A DNA stretch of 64,000 bases. It comes from Selenomonadales bacterium 4137-cl. GTDB lineage: Bacteria; Bacillota; Negativicutes; Sporomusales; UBA7701. This document shows positions 1 to 8,000 of this stretch, one piece after another. The stretch lies in the NCBI GenBank assembly GCA_032334055.1, contig JAUOZS010000001.1:3992001-4056000 (forward strand), written 5' to 3'. Within the stretch, counting starts at the first letter, position 1; each line of letters begins with the position of its first letter. The position numbers and the translations under genes were made by a program. Under the pieces are notes generated by a model. It did not search any database. It worked only from the letters and a program-made list of their open reading frames with translations, and had not been told where the DNA came from.

Positions 1-90
1 CTGGAAGGCAAGCTTGATGAGCTGTTGGAACGGTGGACATATCTGAACGAATTGGCAGAGGAGATAAGTAAAAATTCAAGAACACGATAA
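1..90 (+). CDS. ABC-F family ATPase, C-terminal end (partial)
   Basis: Frame 1 is open from the first base to a TAA at 88-90 and gives 29 residues. It contains LDELLERWTYLNELAEEI, the charged helical end typical of ABC-F proteins (duplicated-ATPase, non-transport ABC proteins acting at the ribosome). Only the last helix is visible, with no Walker or signature motif, so the subfamily cannot be named. The rest lies upstream of the window. A family match from so short a piece is moderate evidence only. Confidence 0.5.
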   Translation: MEGKLDELLERWTYLNELAEEISKNSRTR

Positions 91-615
91 GAGCCGGTCT
101 GCAATTAGCTCCGCTGGAGGCGGCCTGATGAGAATTGCCGCCACTATATGCTTCAAACAGGAAAAATGAGTAAAAAATGGCTCCGCGAATTTCGCGGGTC
201 CATTTTCACGGCTTGGCCAGTTTATGATTCCAACGCCGGCCAAGTTACGGTCATATTCACAGTCGTTTGGCCTGAGGAGCCTTTTTGTCTTTTTGCAGGA
301 ATAATCGCTTGTGGGGCGGAAGCGGGGCAGGGAATACTACTGATTGCATCACGGGAAGTTCTTGCCGACTGATTCAGGGCTAATCAAAAAACGGGACAAA
401 GAGAGGCAGTAAAGCTCATGGGCCCTCATGCGTTCTTCTCTCGAATACATGGACAACCTCCCGGCCTGTTTTCAGTCTAAGATTCTGTCCGCGTCCTTTT
501 TCCTACATCTTATCGTCGACGCTGACATTAATGTCCTGTTTGCAGGAACTTTGATATTTTGAAAAGAAAAGTTTGATAGGATGACCAATCTTGTTTGGAT
601 GTGATTGTTATACCG
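91..615. other. Intergenic stretch without a convincing gene
   Basis: About 525 bases between the ABC-F tail and the first KAS III gene. A 74-codon open frame at 148-372 has no ribosome site and no recognisable motif, so I do not call it. The only structure seen is a hairpin at 174-206. The segment is visibly more AT-rich than the bulk of the window. Confidence 0.5.
174..206. terminator. Hairpin, possible terminator of the ABC-F gene
   Basis: AAAATGG (174-180) pairs with CCATTTT (200-206) and inside it CCGCGAA (183-189) pairs with TTCGCGG (191-197). The distal arm ends in four T but no long T tract follows, so termination is plausible and unproven. Confidence 0.4.
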
Positions 616-1623
616 ATGGGGCTGAAGGCCGGCATTGCCGGGATTGGCGTTTGCCTTCCGGATAGAGTCCTTACGAACGATGAACTGGCGACGATGGTGG
701 ATACTTCTGACACTTGGATTAGGGAGCGAGTTGGCGTCCTGGAGCGGAGAATCGCTGACAAGGCTCAGGCCGCCTCGGATTTGGGGACGGTTGCCGCAGC
801 CAGGGCTCTTGAGACTGCCGGCGTAGCGGCGGAGGAAGTCGACCTGGTTATTGTCGCCACCGCTACTCCCGATATGCTGTTTCCCGCCACCGCCTGCATC
901 ATCCAGGAAAATCTCGGCCTGAAGAACTCGGCCGCTTTTGACCTTGCGGCGGGGTGCAGCGGCTTTATCTATGCGCTGGCGACGGGAAGCCAGTTCATCG
1001 AGAGTGGCGTATACCGCACCGTGCTGGTTATCGGCACAGAGACTTTATCGAAAATAACTGACTGGACGGATCGAGAGACCTGCATCCTGCTGGCAGACGG
1101 CGCCGGAGCCGTGGTTCTGCGGCCCGCGCAGCCGGGTTACGGGATTTTAGCGGTTAAACTCGGGGCTGACGGGTTGGGGGGCAAGCATCTGCGGCGGCCG
1201 GCCGGCGGGTCGCGGCAGCCACATACGCCGCAGACTCTGGCCGCGAAGCTCGACAAGCTGCAGATGAACGGCCAGGAGGTATTCCGCTTCGCAATAAAGG
1301 CGCTTCCGGAGGCTACGCTGGAAGCGCTGGCTGTCGCGGGTCTTGATAAGGACGATGTCGCCCTTGTCGTCCCCCATCAGGCGAACAGGCGTATTATCGA
1401 GGCTGCGGCGAGAAGGCTTGAGTTGCCGATGGAGAGGTTCATGATTAACCTCGACCGGTATGGCAACACGTCTTCGGCGTCCGTGCCGATCGCACTCCAT
1501 GAGGCTCTGAAAAATGACCGCCTGAAAGATGGCGACATTGTTGCTTTGACCGCTTTTGGAGCCGGATTGACCTGGGGCTCGGCGGTCCTCCGCTGGCATA
1601 GTCTGGCTAGACGAATTACCTGA
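616..1623 (+). CDS. fabH: Beta-ketoacyl-ACP synthase III (KAS III)
   Basis: 335 residues of a thiolase-fold KAS III, which condenses an acyl-CoA starter with malonyl-ACP. The catalytic triad is visible: Cys114 in AAGCSGF, His in VPHQANRRI and Asn in DRYGNTSSAS. Full family length. The start is uncertain: I chose ATG at 616 because GLKAGIAGIGVCLPD aligns with the usual N-terminus; in-frame TTG 595 and GTG 601 are alternatives and no strong ribosome site is seen. It stands alone, with no fab genes beside it, but a second KAS III lies at 9007-10008 in the biosynthetic cluster, and the two share most of their motifs. It could be the housekeeping FabH or a specialised starter enzyme. Confidence 0.9.
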   Translation: MGLKAGIAGIGVCLPDRVLTNDELATMVDTSDTWIRERVGVLERRIADKAQAASDLGTVAAARALETAGVAAEEVDLVIVATATPDMLFPATACIIQENLGLKNSAAFDLAAGCSGFIYALATGSQFIESGVYRTVLVIGTETLSKITDWTDRETCILLADGAGAVVLRPAQPGYGILAVKLGADGLGGKHLRRPAGGSRQPHTPQTLAAKLDKLQMNGQEVFRFAIKALPEATLEALAVAGLDKDDVALVVPHQANRRIIEAAARRLELPMERFMINLDRYGNTSSASVPIALHEALKNDRLKDGDIVALTAFGAGLTWGSAVLRWHSLARRIT

Positions 1624-1965
1624 GAAAGTGGCTGCAGGGCGCAATCTTTGGTATTTCGGACAAACATCTGTCTGCTGATGTCAAACAGAAATTAAGAGCA
1701 TTTTCCCAAAGTTTATAAAAGATAGCGGGAGATAATCTAGGCTTGAAATCCCGTAGTATGCGCAGAAGCGAAATGACAGTGCAAATACAACTCTGGCCGA
1801 AATGGTGGCGGGCGGTGGATGGGATACTGATACGCGACCTGTTTGCGACTGGGGCGGCTACCGTGCTATCCTCTGCCCGGCTGCGGCGCGATTAAAAGGA
1901 ACCTATATGGGCGGCAGTATTTACTGCTGCGAGCATTGCCAGGAAAGGTGAGATAGAGATTCATC
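1624..1965. other. Intergenic stretch, nothing recognised
   Basis: 342 bases between fabH and the VOC gene. No open frame with a ribosome site, no clear promoter, hairpin or repeat was found. Confidence 0.5.
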
Positions 1966-2397
1966 ATGAACAGAATCAGTATTATTTGCCTTGGCGTAAA
2001 GGATATGGCGCAGTCCATCCGTTTTTACCGCGACGGACTTGGTTTTGCCACGGATGAAAAAGAGGATAACCCTAAGGTCGTATTCTTTAACACTACCGGC
2101 ACAAAATTTGAACTGTATCCGTTAGCGCTTCTCGCCGAGGATATTAACGAGGAAAACCCGCCGCAGGTTGCCGCAGGATTCGCCGGTATCACGCTGGCCT
2201 ACAACGCGAAAAGCGAGGCCGAGGTGCATGAAATCATGGAAATTGCGAGAAAAGCGGGCGCGGTTATCGCCAAAGAGCCGCAGAAGGTTTTCTGGGGCGG
2301 GTACAGTGGATATTTCACCGACCCGAACGGTTATTACTGGGAGGTCGCATATAACCCGCACTGGTCGTTCGACGAGAACGATATGCTTATATTGTAG
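1966..2397 (+). CDS. VOC (glyoxalase/bleomycin-resistance fold) protein
   Basis: 143 residues with two beta-alpha-beta-beta-beta halves typical of the vicinal oxygen chelate fold: ISIICLGVKDMAQSIRFY at the start and the FTDPNGYYWEVAYNP ending that carries the usual metal-ligand Glu. VOC proteins are small cytosolic metalloenzymes or binding proteins such as glyoxalase I, dioxygenases and antibiotic-binding proteins; the substrate cannot be told from sequence. ATG is preceded by an AGGTGAGATAGAG region. It heads a short co-directional group with a TfoX-like and a pRiA4b ORF-3-like gene, all poorer in GC than the rest of the window, which suggests acquired DNA. Confidence 0.85.
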   Translation: MNRISIICLGVKDMAQSIRFYRDGLGFATDEKEDNPKVVFFNTTGTKFELYPLALLAEDINEENPPQVAAGFAGITLAYNAKSEAEVHEIMEIARKAGAVIAKEPQKVFWGGYSGYFTDPNGYYWEVAYNPHWSFDENDMLIL

Positions 2398-2431
2398 AAG
2401 TTCACGGAAAGCGTGTGGTGAGGAGTAAAGT

Positions 2432-2779
2432 ATGGGCACTACTGTAGATTTTATCGAATATGTCTGCGACCAGATTGCGGGTGTGGGCGAAATTCGTTAC
2501 AAGAAGATGTTCGGGGAGTATATGGTTTATGTGAACGGCAAACCAATTCTACTCGTCTGCGATAACACCGTGTTTGTGAAAATCCTTCCCTGTCTGGATG
2601 AGACGATGCGGGAAGCCGATAAGGGGTTTCCTTATGACGGGGCGAAGGAGCACTATGTTTTGGACATCGACAATGCAGAATTCTGCAGAGAAGTAATCGC
2701 AATGCTTGAACCGGTTACGTCCTTGCCAAAACCGAGAAAGAAAGGCAAGAAAGAATTTGTTTGCGGTGAATGCCGATGA
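2432..2779 (+). CDS. TfoX N-terminal domain protein
   Basis: 115 residues matching the stand-alone TfoX/Sxy N-terminal domain: GEIRYKKMFGEYMVYVNGKP near residues 19-38 and a KEHYVLDID strand later. TfoX is a competence regulator in Gammaproteobacteria, but single-domain versions are widespread and of unknown role, so no competence function is claimed. The ATG has GAGGAG nine bases upstream. The C-terminus is lysine-rich (KPRKKGKKE) and ends in two cysteines, unusual for the family. The stop overlaps the next gene's ATG by four bases, indicating translational coupling. Confidence 0.85.
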   Translation: MGTTVDFIEYVCDQIAGVGEIRYKKMFGEYMVYVNGKPILLVCDNTVFVKILPCLDETMREADKGFPYDGAKEHYVLDIDNAEFCREVIAMLEPVTSLPKPRKKGKKEFVCGECR

Positions 2780-3420
2780 AAGCATATCAAATTAGGATAG
2801 AGTTGGTTGGTTCGAAGCCTCTTATTTGGCGGCAGGTCACTATCCCGGCAGATGTAACCTTTAAGCGCCTGCACGATACCGTCCAGTTTGCTATGGACTG
2901 GTGGGACAGGCATTTATATAAGTTTGAATTTCCGCAGGAAAAGCTTCGCATCACAAATGATGAAGAAGCATATGAGGAGTATAAGTTTTATCAAAAAAAA
3001 TATACGGGCAAAGCGCTAACCAAGCGTAATGACCCGCACGGGTTTATTGCGCAGGCCCTCGAAACTGCGATAAGACAACCACAGACCGTTAAGATCGATC
3101 GATATCTTGAAAGGTACAAAACGATTACTTACATTTATGATTTCGGCGATAACTGGCAGCACAAAATAGAGCTTGAGAAAATACTTGAGGATTATGGATT
3201 TGGCTATCCGACAATTCTTGAGGGCGAGGGCGCTTGTCCGCCGGAGGATGTGGGCGGGATTTCAGGTTATGAGGAATTTCTTCGTGCCTGGGACAATCCT
3301 AAGCATCCTGAGCATGAGGAAATGCGTCAATGGGGAGAGAGTCAACACTATCGGCCGTTTGACATTGTTTTTCGAAACGACTTGCTAAAGACCTGCTTGA
3401 AGATCAAGAAGGTGAAATGA
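2776..3420 (+). CDS. pRiA4b ORF-3-like family protein
   Basis: 214 residues recognised as the plasmid pRiA4b ORF-3-like family from YQIRIELVGSKPLIWRQVTI at the N-terminus, the YDFGDNWQHKIELEKI segment near residue 120, and the GEGACPPEDVGG turn. The family is common on plasmids and in IS-rich regions and has no established biochemical role. I start at ATG 2776, which overlaps the TfoX-like stop as ATGA; ATG 2770 in the same frame is also possible. The coding sequence is much richer in A and T than genes after 5 kb, supporting horizontal origin of the three-gene group. Confidence 0.85.
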   Translation: MKAYQIRIELVGSKPLIWRQVTIPADVTFKRLHDTVQFAMDWWDRHLYKFEFPQEKLRITNDEEAYEEYKFYQKKYTGKALTKRNDPHGFIAQALETAIRQPQTVKIDRYLERYKTITYIYDFGDNWQHKIELEKILEDYGFGYPTILEGEGACPPEDVGGISGYEEFLRAWDNPKHPEHEEMRQWGESQHYRPFDIVFRNDLLKTCLKIKKVK

Positions 3421-3443
3421 GAGCAGAGCGCAACTGAAAGGAG

Positions 3444-3494
3444 AATGGAAGCATAAAATGGCCTATTGGCTACGTTATGCTTCCATTTTGTTTT
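3444..3494. terminator. Long hairpin terminator between convergent genes
   Basis: AATGGAAGCATAA (3444-3456) pairs perfectly with TTATGCTTCCATT (3475-3487), with an inner GGCC/GGCT pairing, followed by TTTGTTTT. It lies between the plus-strand gene ending at 3420 and the minus-strand gene ending at 3528, so it probably serves both. Confidence 0.8.
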
Positions 3495-3527
3495 GGCCAG
3501 ATGCTTCCAGAATTTTAGCGGACAATC

Positions 3528-4595
3528 TTACTTTACCGCGAGGATCACGTTAAGCCTTTCTGCCAGGACCTCTGCTGGCTCTTCCCCTTCGCCAGGGGTC
3601 ACTATTGCTATGTCTCCCAATAGGACTTCCCCATCGTCACCGATATCGCCGCCAGTTAGCGTATACGGTTTTTGATGGAATGCCCGGGCGATTTTTCCGG
3701 CGATCAAGTAGGCCCGCTCATCTTGGATCTGGCCGTAATTCGCCTTCGGAACCATGAAAAGCTGCCCCTTGACAAGGATAGCTGCGCCGGTTTTCCCTTC
3801 GGCTACGGTGACTTTGCCGCGGGAGTAATCGGTCATCTTTTTCGAGAAGGCGGCGACTCTGGCGGATGTTTTAGGGTGATTGTTCGGGTTTATGAGCCGC
3901 GCAAGTCCTTCCACCCATATCTCGCCATGTTTCTTGCGGATTCTGGCCATGTTGGCGGCCCCGGCACCGGGGTTGAATCCGGCCGCCACAGCGTAATTAA
4001 ACGCGTATTCGTCTGCTTCCCATTCCTGGCCCATGGTGAAGATTTCATTGTTTATGTAGTTGGCGGCTACTGCGGCAAGAATTTCGGAGGTGGTGTTGTC
4101 GTTTCTCTGGAGGAAGAGATTGACTATCAAACTCAGGCCTAGGAGCTTCTGGACGCCGGCGATGTTATGTTTTGCCTCGCCGTGACGCAGTTCATGGGCA
4201 AGGGTAAAGGCAACTTCGTCGTCCGTGAGGTCAAAATTCCCCCGGTATACGCAGATCACCCTGCCGATGTCGCAGAAAGCGTTAAGATCTTTCTCGGGGC
4301 TGACATATAAGGCATAGTTGCTCTTTATCTGCCCGTTCGCCTTAAGCTGGGAGTAGAGGCGGCCGAGTCTTTCGTTTACGTCCGGGTCGTTGTCAATCCC
4401 TGTTTTCCGCTGGTCGATGGCGAGCCGCTGCTGCTGGTGGTTGTCGTTGATATTTTGCAGTTGGCCGTTGATGTAGGCGTAGGCCGCCGCGGCGTACAGA
4501 AGGTTTTCTGCTGCCGAGGCGGCTTGAACGACCCGGGGGGTAAAGCCAAAAAGGATGATCAGACTAATTAACGCTGAAGCTACATATTTTTTCAT
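3528..4595 (-). CDS. Secreted M48-family zinc metalloprotease
   Basis: 355 residues starting MKKYVASALISLIILFGF, a signal peptide or N-terminal anchor ending near VVQAASA. The zinc site is FTLAHELRHGEAKH (HExxH) and the third ligand is probably Glu in GQEWEADEYAF, as in peptidase family M48 (HtpX/Ste24/BepA-like). The core is flanked by Gln/Asn-rich sequence near the N-terminus (residues ~45-60) and a ~90-residue C-terminal region of unknown fold. The chosen ATG has AAGGAGA eight bases upstream; an earlier in-frame ATG at 4637 lacks one and would spoil the signal peptide. A quality-control role for envelope proteins is inferred from the family only. Confidence 0.88.
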   Translation of the reverse strand: MKKYVASALISLIILFGFTPRVVQAASAAENLLYAAAAYAYINGQLQNINDNHQQQRLAIDQRKTGIDNDPDVNERLGRLYSQLKANGQIKSNYALYVSPEKDLNAFCDIGRVICVYRGNFDLTDDEVAFTLAHELRHGEAKHNIAGVQKLLGLSLIVNLFLQRNDNTTSEILAAVAANYINNEIFTMGQEWEADEYAFNYAVAAGFNPGAGAANMARIRKKHGEIWVEGLARLINPNNHPKTSARVAAFSKKMTDYSRGKVTVAEGKTGAAILVKGQLFMVPKANYGQIQDERAYLIAGKIARAFHQKPYTLTGGDIGDDGEVLLGDIAIVTPGEGEEPAEVLAERLNVILAVK

Positions 4596-5139
4596 TCTAA
4601 ATGTCTCCTTTCCGATGGGCTTCAGTTGCTTTTGCATTTGTTGAAAGATAATTTCTTAAAGCGCCCTTCCATGGCAATGTTTATATATTTATCCATTTTT
4701 CGATTATTTTTTTGTAAAACCTTCAATACAGTTGCCGAGTCAATTCCCGTCCGGATGCTACTGATATTACGGCAGGAGGCTACAGGGTAAAGGCAAAAAG
4801 AGACAGGAAACCTGTCTCTCGTCTTCTGCGCAATTTGGTTCGCGTTTGCGGGCGACAACTTCTCCATTGGCTGTGATTTAAAATCGGTAATCAGGCAGCG
4901 GGAAGACCTCGCCGCCGGAAAGCGCGACCCCGGTCCCAAGCCGGGCGCCGCGTGCTGCCTGCGATTCCGGCGCCCCTTCTGGTATGCCGGCGATCAATAG
5001 GGTGTAAGGAAGGCGGAACCGGTAACCTGCCGGCGGGGGCGGCAGTAAGTCGGCAAACGGTATAGTAATCGCGCATAGCCGCAATAATAGGTATGTATAC
5101 CGGGCGATGAAAGCGCGACCCGAAAAAAGGGAAGGCTAA
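4596..5139. other. Intergenic region with a minus-strand hairpin and a doubtful small frame
   Basis: About 540 bases. A minus-strand open frame at 4878-5084 (68 codons, TTG start, ending GGEVFPLPDYRF) lies just upstream of a minus-strand terminator-like hairpin at 4795-4819, which hints at a short transcript. It has no ribosome site and no family that I recognise, so it is not called as a gene. The AT-rich stretch 4640-4730 probably holds the promoter of the M48 gene. Confidence 0.45.
4795..4819 (-). terminator. Terminator-like hairpin on the minus strand
   Basis: AGAGACAGG (4799-4807), loop AAA, CCTGTCTCT (4811-4819). Read on the minus strand the stem is followed by CTTTTTG, a short T tract. 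No confident minus-strand gene ends here, so what it terminates is unclear. Confidence 0.5.
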
Positions 5140-5718
5140 ATGGCGCCAAACATAGATTGGGGCGGATTGTACGAAATTTACGAGGCCAACCAGACATTTC
5201 TGAGGCTGGCCTACGAATACTGGCGTCAGTATACGTACAATGCGCCGGTGTGGTGGTTGCTTATTTTGACGCTTATCCTGCCGTGGATTATCTGGTGGCG
5301 TTTTGTGGATAAAGCGAGACTTTCGTTGTGCTTGTCCCTGGGGTTGCTGACCCTGATCGTCTGCACCGGCCTCGACGCGGTCGGCGTGGCCCACGGGCGG
5401 TGGGTATATCCGCATAAGCTGCTCGGTACTTTTCCCCACCTTGTCCCGGTCAACTTTTCCCTCCTGCCGGTATCGTACATGCTTATTTATCAGTTTTTCC
5501 CGTCATGGAAAAAGTACTTGCGCGCCAGTTTCGCCATGGGGCTGCTGTTCGCCTTCGTGGGTGAGCCGGTCCTGATTTTTCTCGGCGTCTATTTGCCGCT
5601 GCAGTGGTATCACCACTATTCTTTTCCCCTTTATATAGCGATTGCCGTCGCGGTAAAAGCGGCCGGCGACGGCATGCGGGGTCTTCAGGAGCGACATGGC
5701 AAAAAACCGGCGGATTAG
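5140..5718 (+). CDS. CBO0543-like multi-pass membrane protein
   Basis: 192 residues with about five hydrophobic segments: residues ~36-52 (PVWWLLILTLILPWIIWW), ~60-75, ~103-117, ~129-148 and ~158-170. The tryptophan-rich WWLLILTLILPWIIWWRF block and the VYPHKLLG turn match the CBO0543 family of uncharacterised Firmicute membrane proteins, found often in spore formers. No function is known. The ATG follows GGGAAGGCTAA. Its last codons are embedded in a bidirectional terminator. Confidence 0.75.
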   Translation: MAPNIDWGGLYEIYEANQTFLRLAYEYWRQYTYNAPVWWLLILTLILPWIIWWRFVDKARLSLCLSLGLLTLIVCTGLDAVGVAHGRWVYPHKLLGTFPHLVPVNFSLLPVSYMLIYQFFPSWKKYLRASFAMGLLFAFVGEPVLIFLGVYLPLQWYHHYSFPLYIAIAVAVKAAGDGMRGLQERHGKKPAD

Positions 5719-5728
5719 CCGGTTTTTT
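5701..5728. terminator. Bidirectional terminator overlapping the stop codon
   Basis: AAAAAACCGG (5701-5710) pairs with CCGGTTTTTT (5719-5728); the TAG stop lies in the loop. It sits between convergent genes and has A/T runs on both sides, so it can act on either strand. Confidence 0.85.
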
Positions 5729-5745
5729 GCCGCTATTTGCGGATG

Positions 5746-6258
5746 CTAGCGCGGCCGGGTTTCGTCGTCGTCATCCAAGGGCTTCATCGCCGGGACCATC
5801 CCCAATCTTGCGGAGGAGCCGCTGCCGACTGTTAGGGCATTCAGCGCCGCGGCGAGTACCAGTCCGAATACTGACGAGGCGATAAGATTGGCTATTGCCG
5901 TCATAAGCGGGATGGGGACAGTGCCCTCCACCTTGAACAGCGTGGTGACGGCGTAGATGAGAAACCAGGCGGTTACCGAAAAAAGCCACCCCTTGAAGAT
6001 AAGGTAACGGCTGCCTGCCGGTGGCACCAGATAGGCAAACGCGATTCCCAGCACACCGCTAAAGATTAGCTGGCCCAAGAGAGAAAAAAGCGTTTCCCCC
6101 AAGCTGAACGGCGGGGTATGGGCGTGGATAATTACGGCGGCCCAGTCTGAGATGCGCAGCGTGGTCATATTCATTGCTCCTGAAATGAAACTCCAGATAT
6201 TCATTGCTATCCCGCCGGCGATCCCCGCCGAGAACCCGCGGAGCACCCTGTCTTCCAT
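5746..6258 (-). CDS. YqhR-like conserved membrane protein
   Basis: 170 residues with four predicted membrane helices: residues ~8-27 (FSAGIAGGIAMNIWSFISG), ~57-77, ~87-107 and ~118-142. The layout and the early GFSAGIAGGIAMN motif resemble YqhR of Bacillus, a membrane protein of unknown function. The C-terminus is short and acidic (DDDDE). The ATG has AGGAGG six to seven bases upstream on the minus strand. It is transcribed convergently to the preceding membrane protein gene and they share a terminator; I infer no functional link. Confidence 0.65.
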   Translation of the reverse strand: MEDRVLRGFSAGIAGGIAMNIWSFISGAMNMTTLRISDWAAVIIHAHTPPFSLGETLFSLLGQLIFSGVLGIAFAYLVPPAGSRYLIFKGWLFSVTAWFLIYAVTTLFKVEGTVPIPLMTAIANLIASSVFGLVLAAALNALTVGSGSSARLGMVPAMKPLDDDDETRPR

Positions 6259-6662
6259 CGGCAGCCTCCTTTTGCGATGATGCTATAGTATGCGCCACAG
6301 GGCAAGGTAAATATAAGGTCGTCGGCTTCTTCCGGCTAGAGCCGGATATTCGCAGTGCGTGGGTGACGTTGATTCGATACCCGCCGAAGAGGCGGGTGTT
6401 TTCGTTTGGGGGCGGATTTCGGCGTGCCGCCCCGCAGCGGCTGTTGTCGCGCGAACTGTGGCTCGGGCTACATATCTATGGTCGTCCGGTTTTTTTCGAC
6501 CCATGGATGTCGCAAAATGTCTTTTTGGCAGGAGCTTTCGGCTTTTATCAAGAAACAAGTAAAATACGGCAATTTGCTTGGAGATGAGCCCATATACGCC
6601 GATCGGAAATGCGAGCCGATGGTTTCCGGGATACGAACCTATGTGCAAGGAGAGGGTGCCTT
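6259..6662. other. Leader region of the biosynthetic cluster, non-coding
   Basis: About 400 bases without a supported gene. It carries two hairpins (6331-6346 and 6379-6397), the second with a T-rich tail on the plus strand, and ends in AAGGAGAGGG before the first cluster gene. No clear sigma-A promoter could be placed. Because the plus strand has no gene ending here, the terminator-like hairpin could be an attenuator or the end of a small RNA. Confidence 0.5.
6379..6405 (+). terminator. Terminator-like hairpin upstream of the cluster
   Basis: ACCCGCC (6379-6385), loop GAAGA, GGCGGGT (6391-6397), then GTTTTCGTTT. A perfect TCCGGCT-AG-AGCCGGA hairpin lies 33 bases before it (6331-6346). No plus-strand coding sequence ends nearby, so attenuation of the cluster is possible. 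Confidence 0.55.
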
Positions 6663-7673
6663 ATGTCCGAATCTTCGTTCCGGCTCGTGCCGATCGACGA
6701 AGCGAACGCCGGCCTCGTCGGCGAAGTTTTCCGCGCGGCGTACGGCGATGCCTTTCCGGTGAAGTATGTTTACCGGCCGGAAGCGGTCCTGGAGGAAATC
6801 CGCCACAACCGCTTGGCGGCCTTGCTGGCCGTCGACGAAGATAACAGAGCCGCCGGGTATGTTTCCGTTTTCAAGAGCAGCCCAAACCCGCGATTATGGG
6901 AGGCTGGCAACATGGTCGTCGTCCCGGCCTACAAGCAGACGGATGTCAGCATGTTGTTGGCGGCGGCCTACACTGACGGCACCCTGTTCGCGGGGAACGC
7001 CAGCGACGGCCTGTTCGGCGAAGTGGTGTGCTGCCACTATTTCACCCAGGTGAGCGGGATTAAGGCCGGTCAGGTCGATTGCGCCCTGGAACTCGACCAG
7101 CTCGACGGGCCGAGCTTTAAGGACAACCGGACCGGCAGCGCGCGGGTGTCGTGCGTGCTCAATTTCAAGGAGTATTCCCGGCCCACGGGGCCTGTTTATC
7201 TGCCGCCGGTTTACGGGGATTTCCTCAGCCGGCTCGCGCAGCCGCTGCAGCCCCGGACGTTTGCCCCGGCGACGGCGCCGCTGCCGCAGGACGGGCTTAC
7301 CCGGCATGAGGACCGTTACTATGAAGCCGCCCAGACCTGGAAGGTGGCGGTCAGCGAGATCGGCGCCGACTGGGCGCGGTTCACGGCCAAGCTGTTGGCC
7401 GAGGCCAAGCGGCGAGGCGTCGTCAGTCTGCAGCTGACGCTTAACGCGGGCTGCCCCGCTATCGGCGCGGCCGTGGAGGAACTGAGGGCCAGCGGGTTTT
7501 TCTTCGGCGGGCTTGCCCCCCGCTGGTTCGGCAGCGATGGTCTGCTCATGCAGCAGGTGCTGGGCGTTGAAACCGAGTACGAGCATATCAGGCTCTACTC
7601 CCCGACCGCAAAGGAGCTGCTCGCCTTTATCCGGGCTGACCGGGCGTCCGTTACGGCTGGAGCAGGCAATTGA
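6663..7673 (+). CDS. Divergent GNAT-like acyltransferase-family protein, paralogue 1
   Basis: 336 residues. An N-terminal GNAT-like half (residues ~1-130, FRLVPIDEANAGLVGEVF) is followed by a second related half ending in the conserved FFFGGLAPRWFGSDGLLMQQ. The protein is clearly paralogous to the gene at 8001-9002 and more distantly to residues ~150-430 of the one at 17199-18491. The ATG at 6663 has AAGGAGAGGG seven bases upstream; longer in-frame starts lack one. It is the first gene of the cluster and is followed after 50 bases by an acyl carrier protein gene, so an acyl-ACP-using N- or O-acyltransferase is a reasonable inference, but I cannot name a substrate and no acyl-CoA loop is clear. 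Confidence 0.65.
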   Translation: MSESSFRLVPIDEANAGLVGEVFRAAYGDAFPVKYVYRPEAVLEEIRHNRLAALLAVDEDNRAAGYVSVFKSSPNPRLWEAGNMVVVPAYKQTDVSMLLAAAYTDGTLFAGNASDGLFGEVVCCHYFTQVSGIKAGQVDCALELDQLDGPSFKDNRTGSARVSCVLNFKEYSRPTGPVYLPPVYGDFLSRLAQPLQPRTFAPATAPLPQDGLTRHEDRYYEAAQTWKVAVSEIGADWARFTAKLLAEAKRRGVVSLQLTLNAGCPAIGAAVEELRASGFFFGGLAPRWFGSDGLLMQQVLGVETEYEHIRLYSPTAKELLAFIRADRASVTAGAGN

Positions 7674-7723
7674 AGCCGCGGGCTTCGACCTGTTTCAATA
7701 TATGAATGAGGAGGAATATCACT

Positions 7724-7966
7724 ATGTCGACTATCGAAAAACTGCGGGAAGTAATCCTCAAGCTCAGGAAGAAGAATATCACCGCCGACAAGCTGACCCC
7801 CGACGCCCGTTTTGCACAGGACCTCGACTTCGATTCCCAGGATCTGACCGAGATGCTGGTATTGGCGGAGGACGCGTTCAAGGTTTCCCTCGACCTGCAG
7901 GAAGTGAAGAATCTGTCGACGATCGCCGCCGCCGTGGAATTTCTCGACAAAAAGCAGGCAAAGTAA
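7724..7966 (+). CDS. Acyl carrier protein 1
   Basis: 80 residues with the carrier-protein fold and the phosphopantetheine attachment Ser38 in DLDFDSQDLTEML. Compared with the usual DSLD the motif reads DSQD, a departure that suggests a specialised carrier and not the fatty-acid-synthesis ACP. The ATG at 7724 follows GAGGAGG with good spacing; an in-frame start 18 bases upstream lies on the ribosome site. It sits between two GNAT-like paralogues and upstream of a KAS III, so it most likely presents the acyl chain to those enzymes. Confidence 0.9.
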   Translation: MSTIEKLREVILKLRKKNITADKLTPDARFAQDLDFDSQDLTEMLVLAEDAFKVSLDLQEVKNLSTIAAAVEFLDKKQAK

Positions 7967-8000
7967 GCGTCCTCGAGGAAGCCGATTGGAGGCGATGTTT

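Noticed and set aside
148..372. 74-codon plus-strand frame
   Set aside because: No ribosome site, no motif, and it overlaps a terminator-like hairpin.
4878..5084. 68-codon minus-strand frame before a hairpin
   Set aside because: The hairpin behind it is suggestive but there is only a TTG start without ribosome site and no recognised family.
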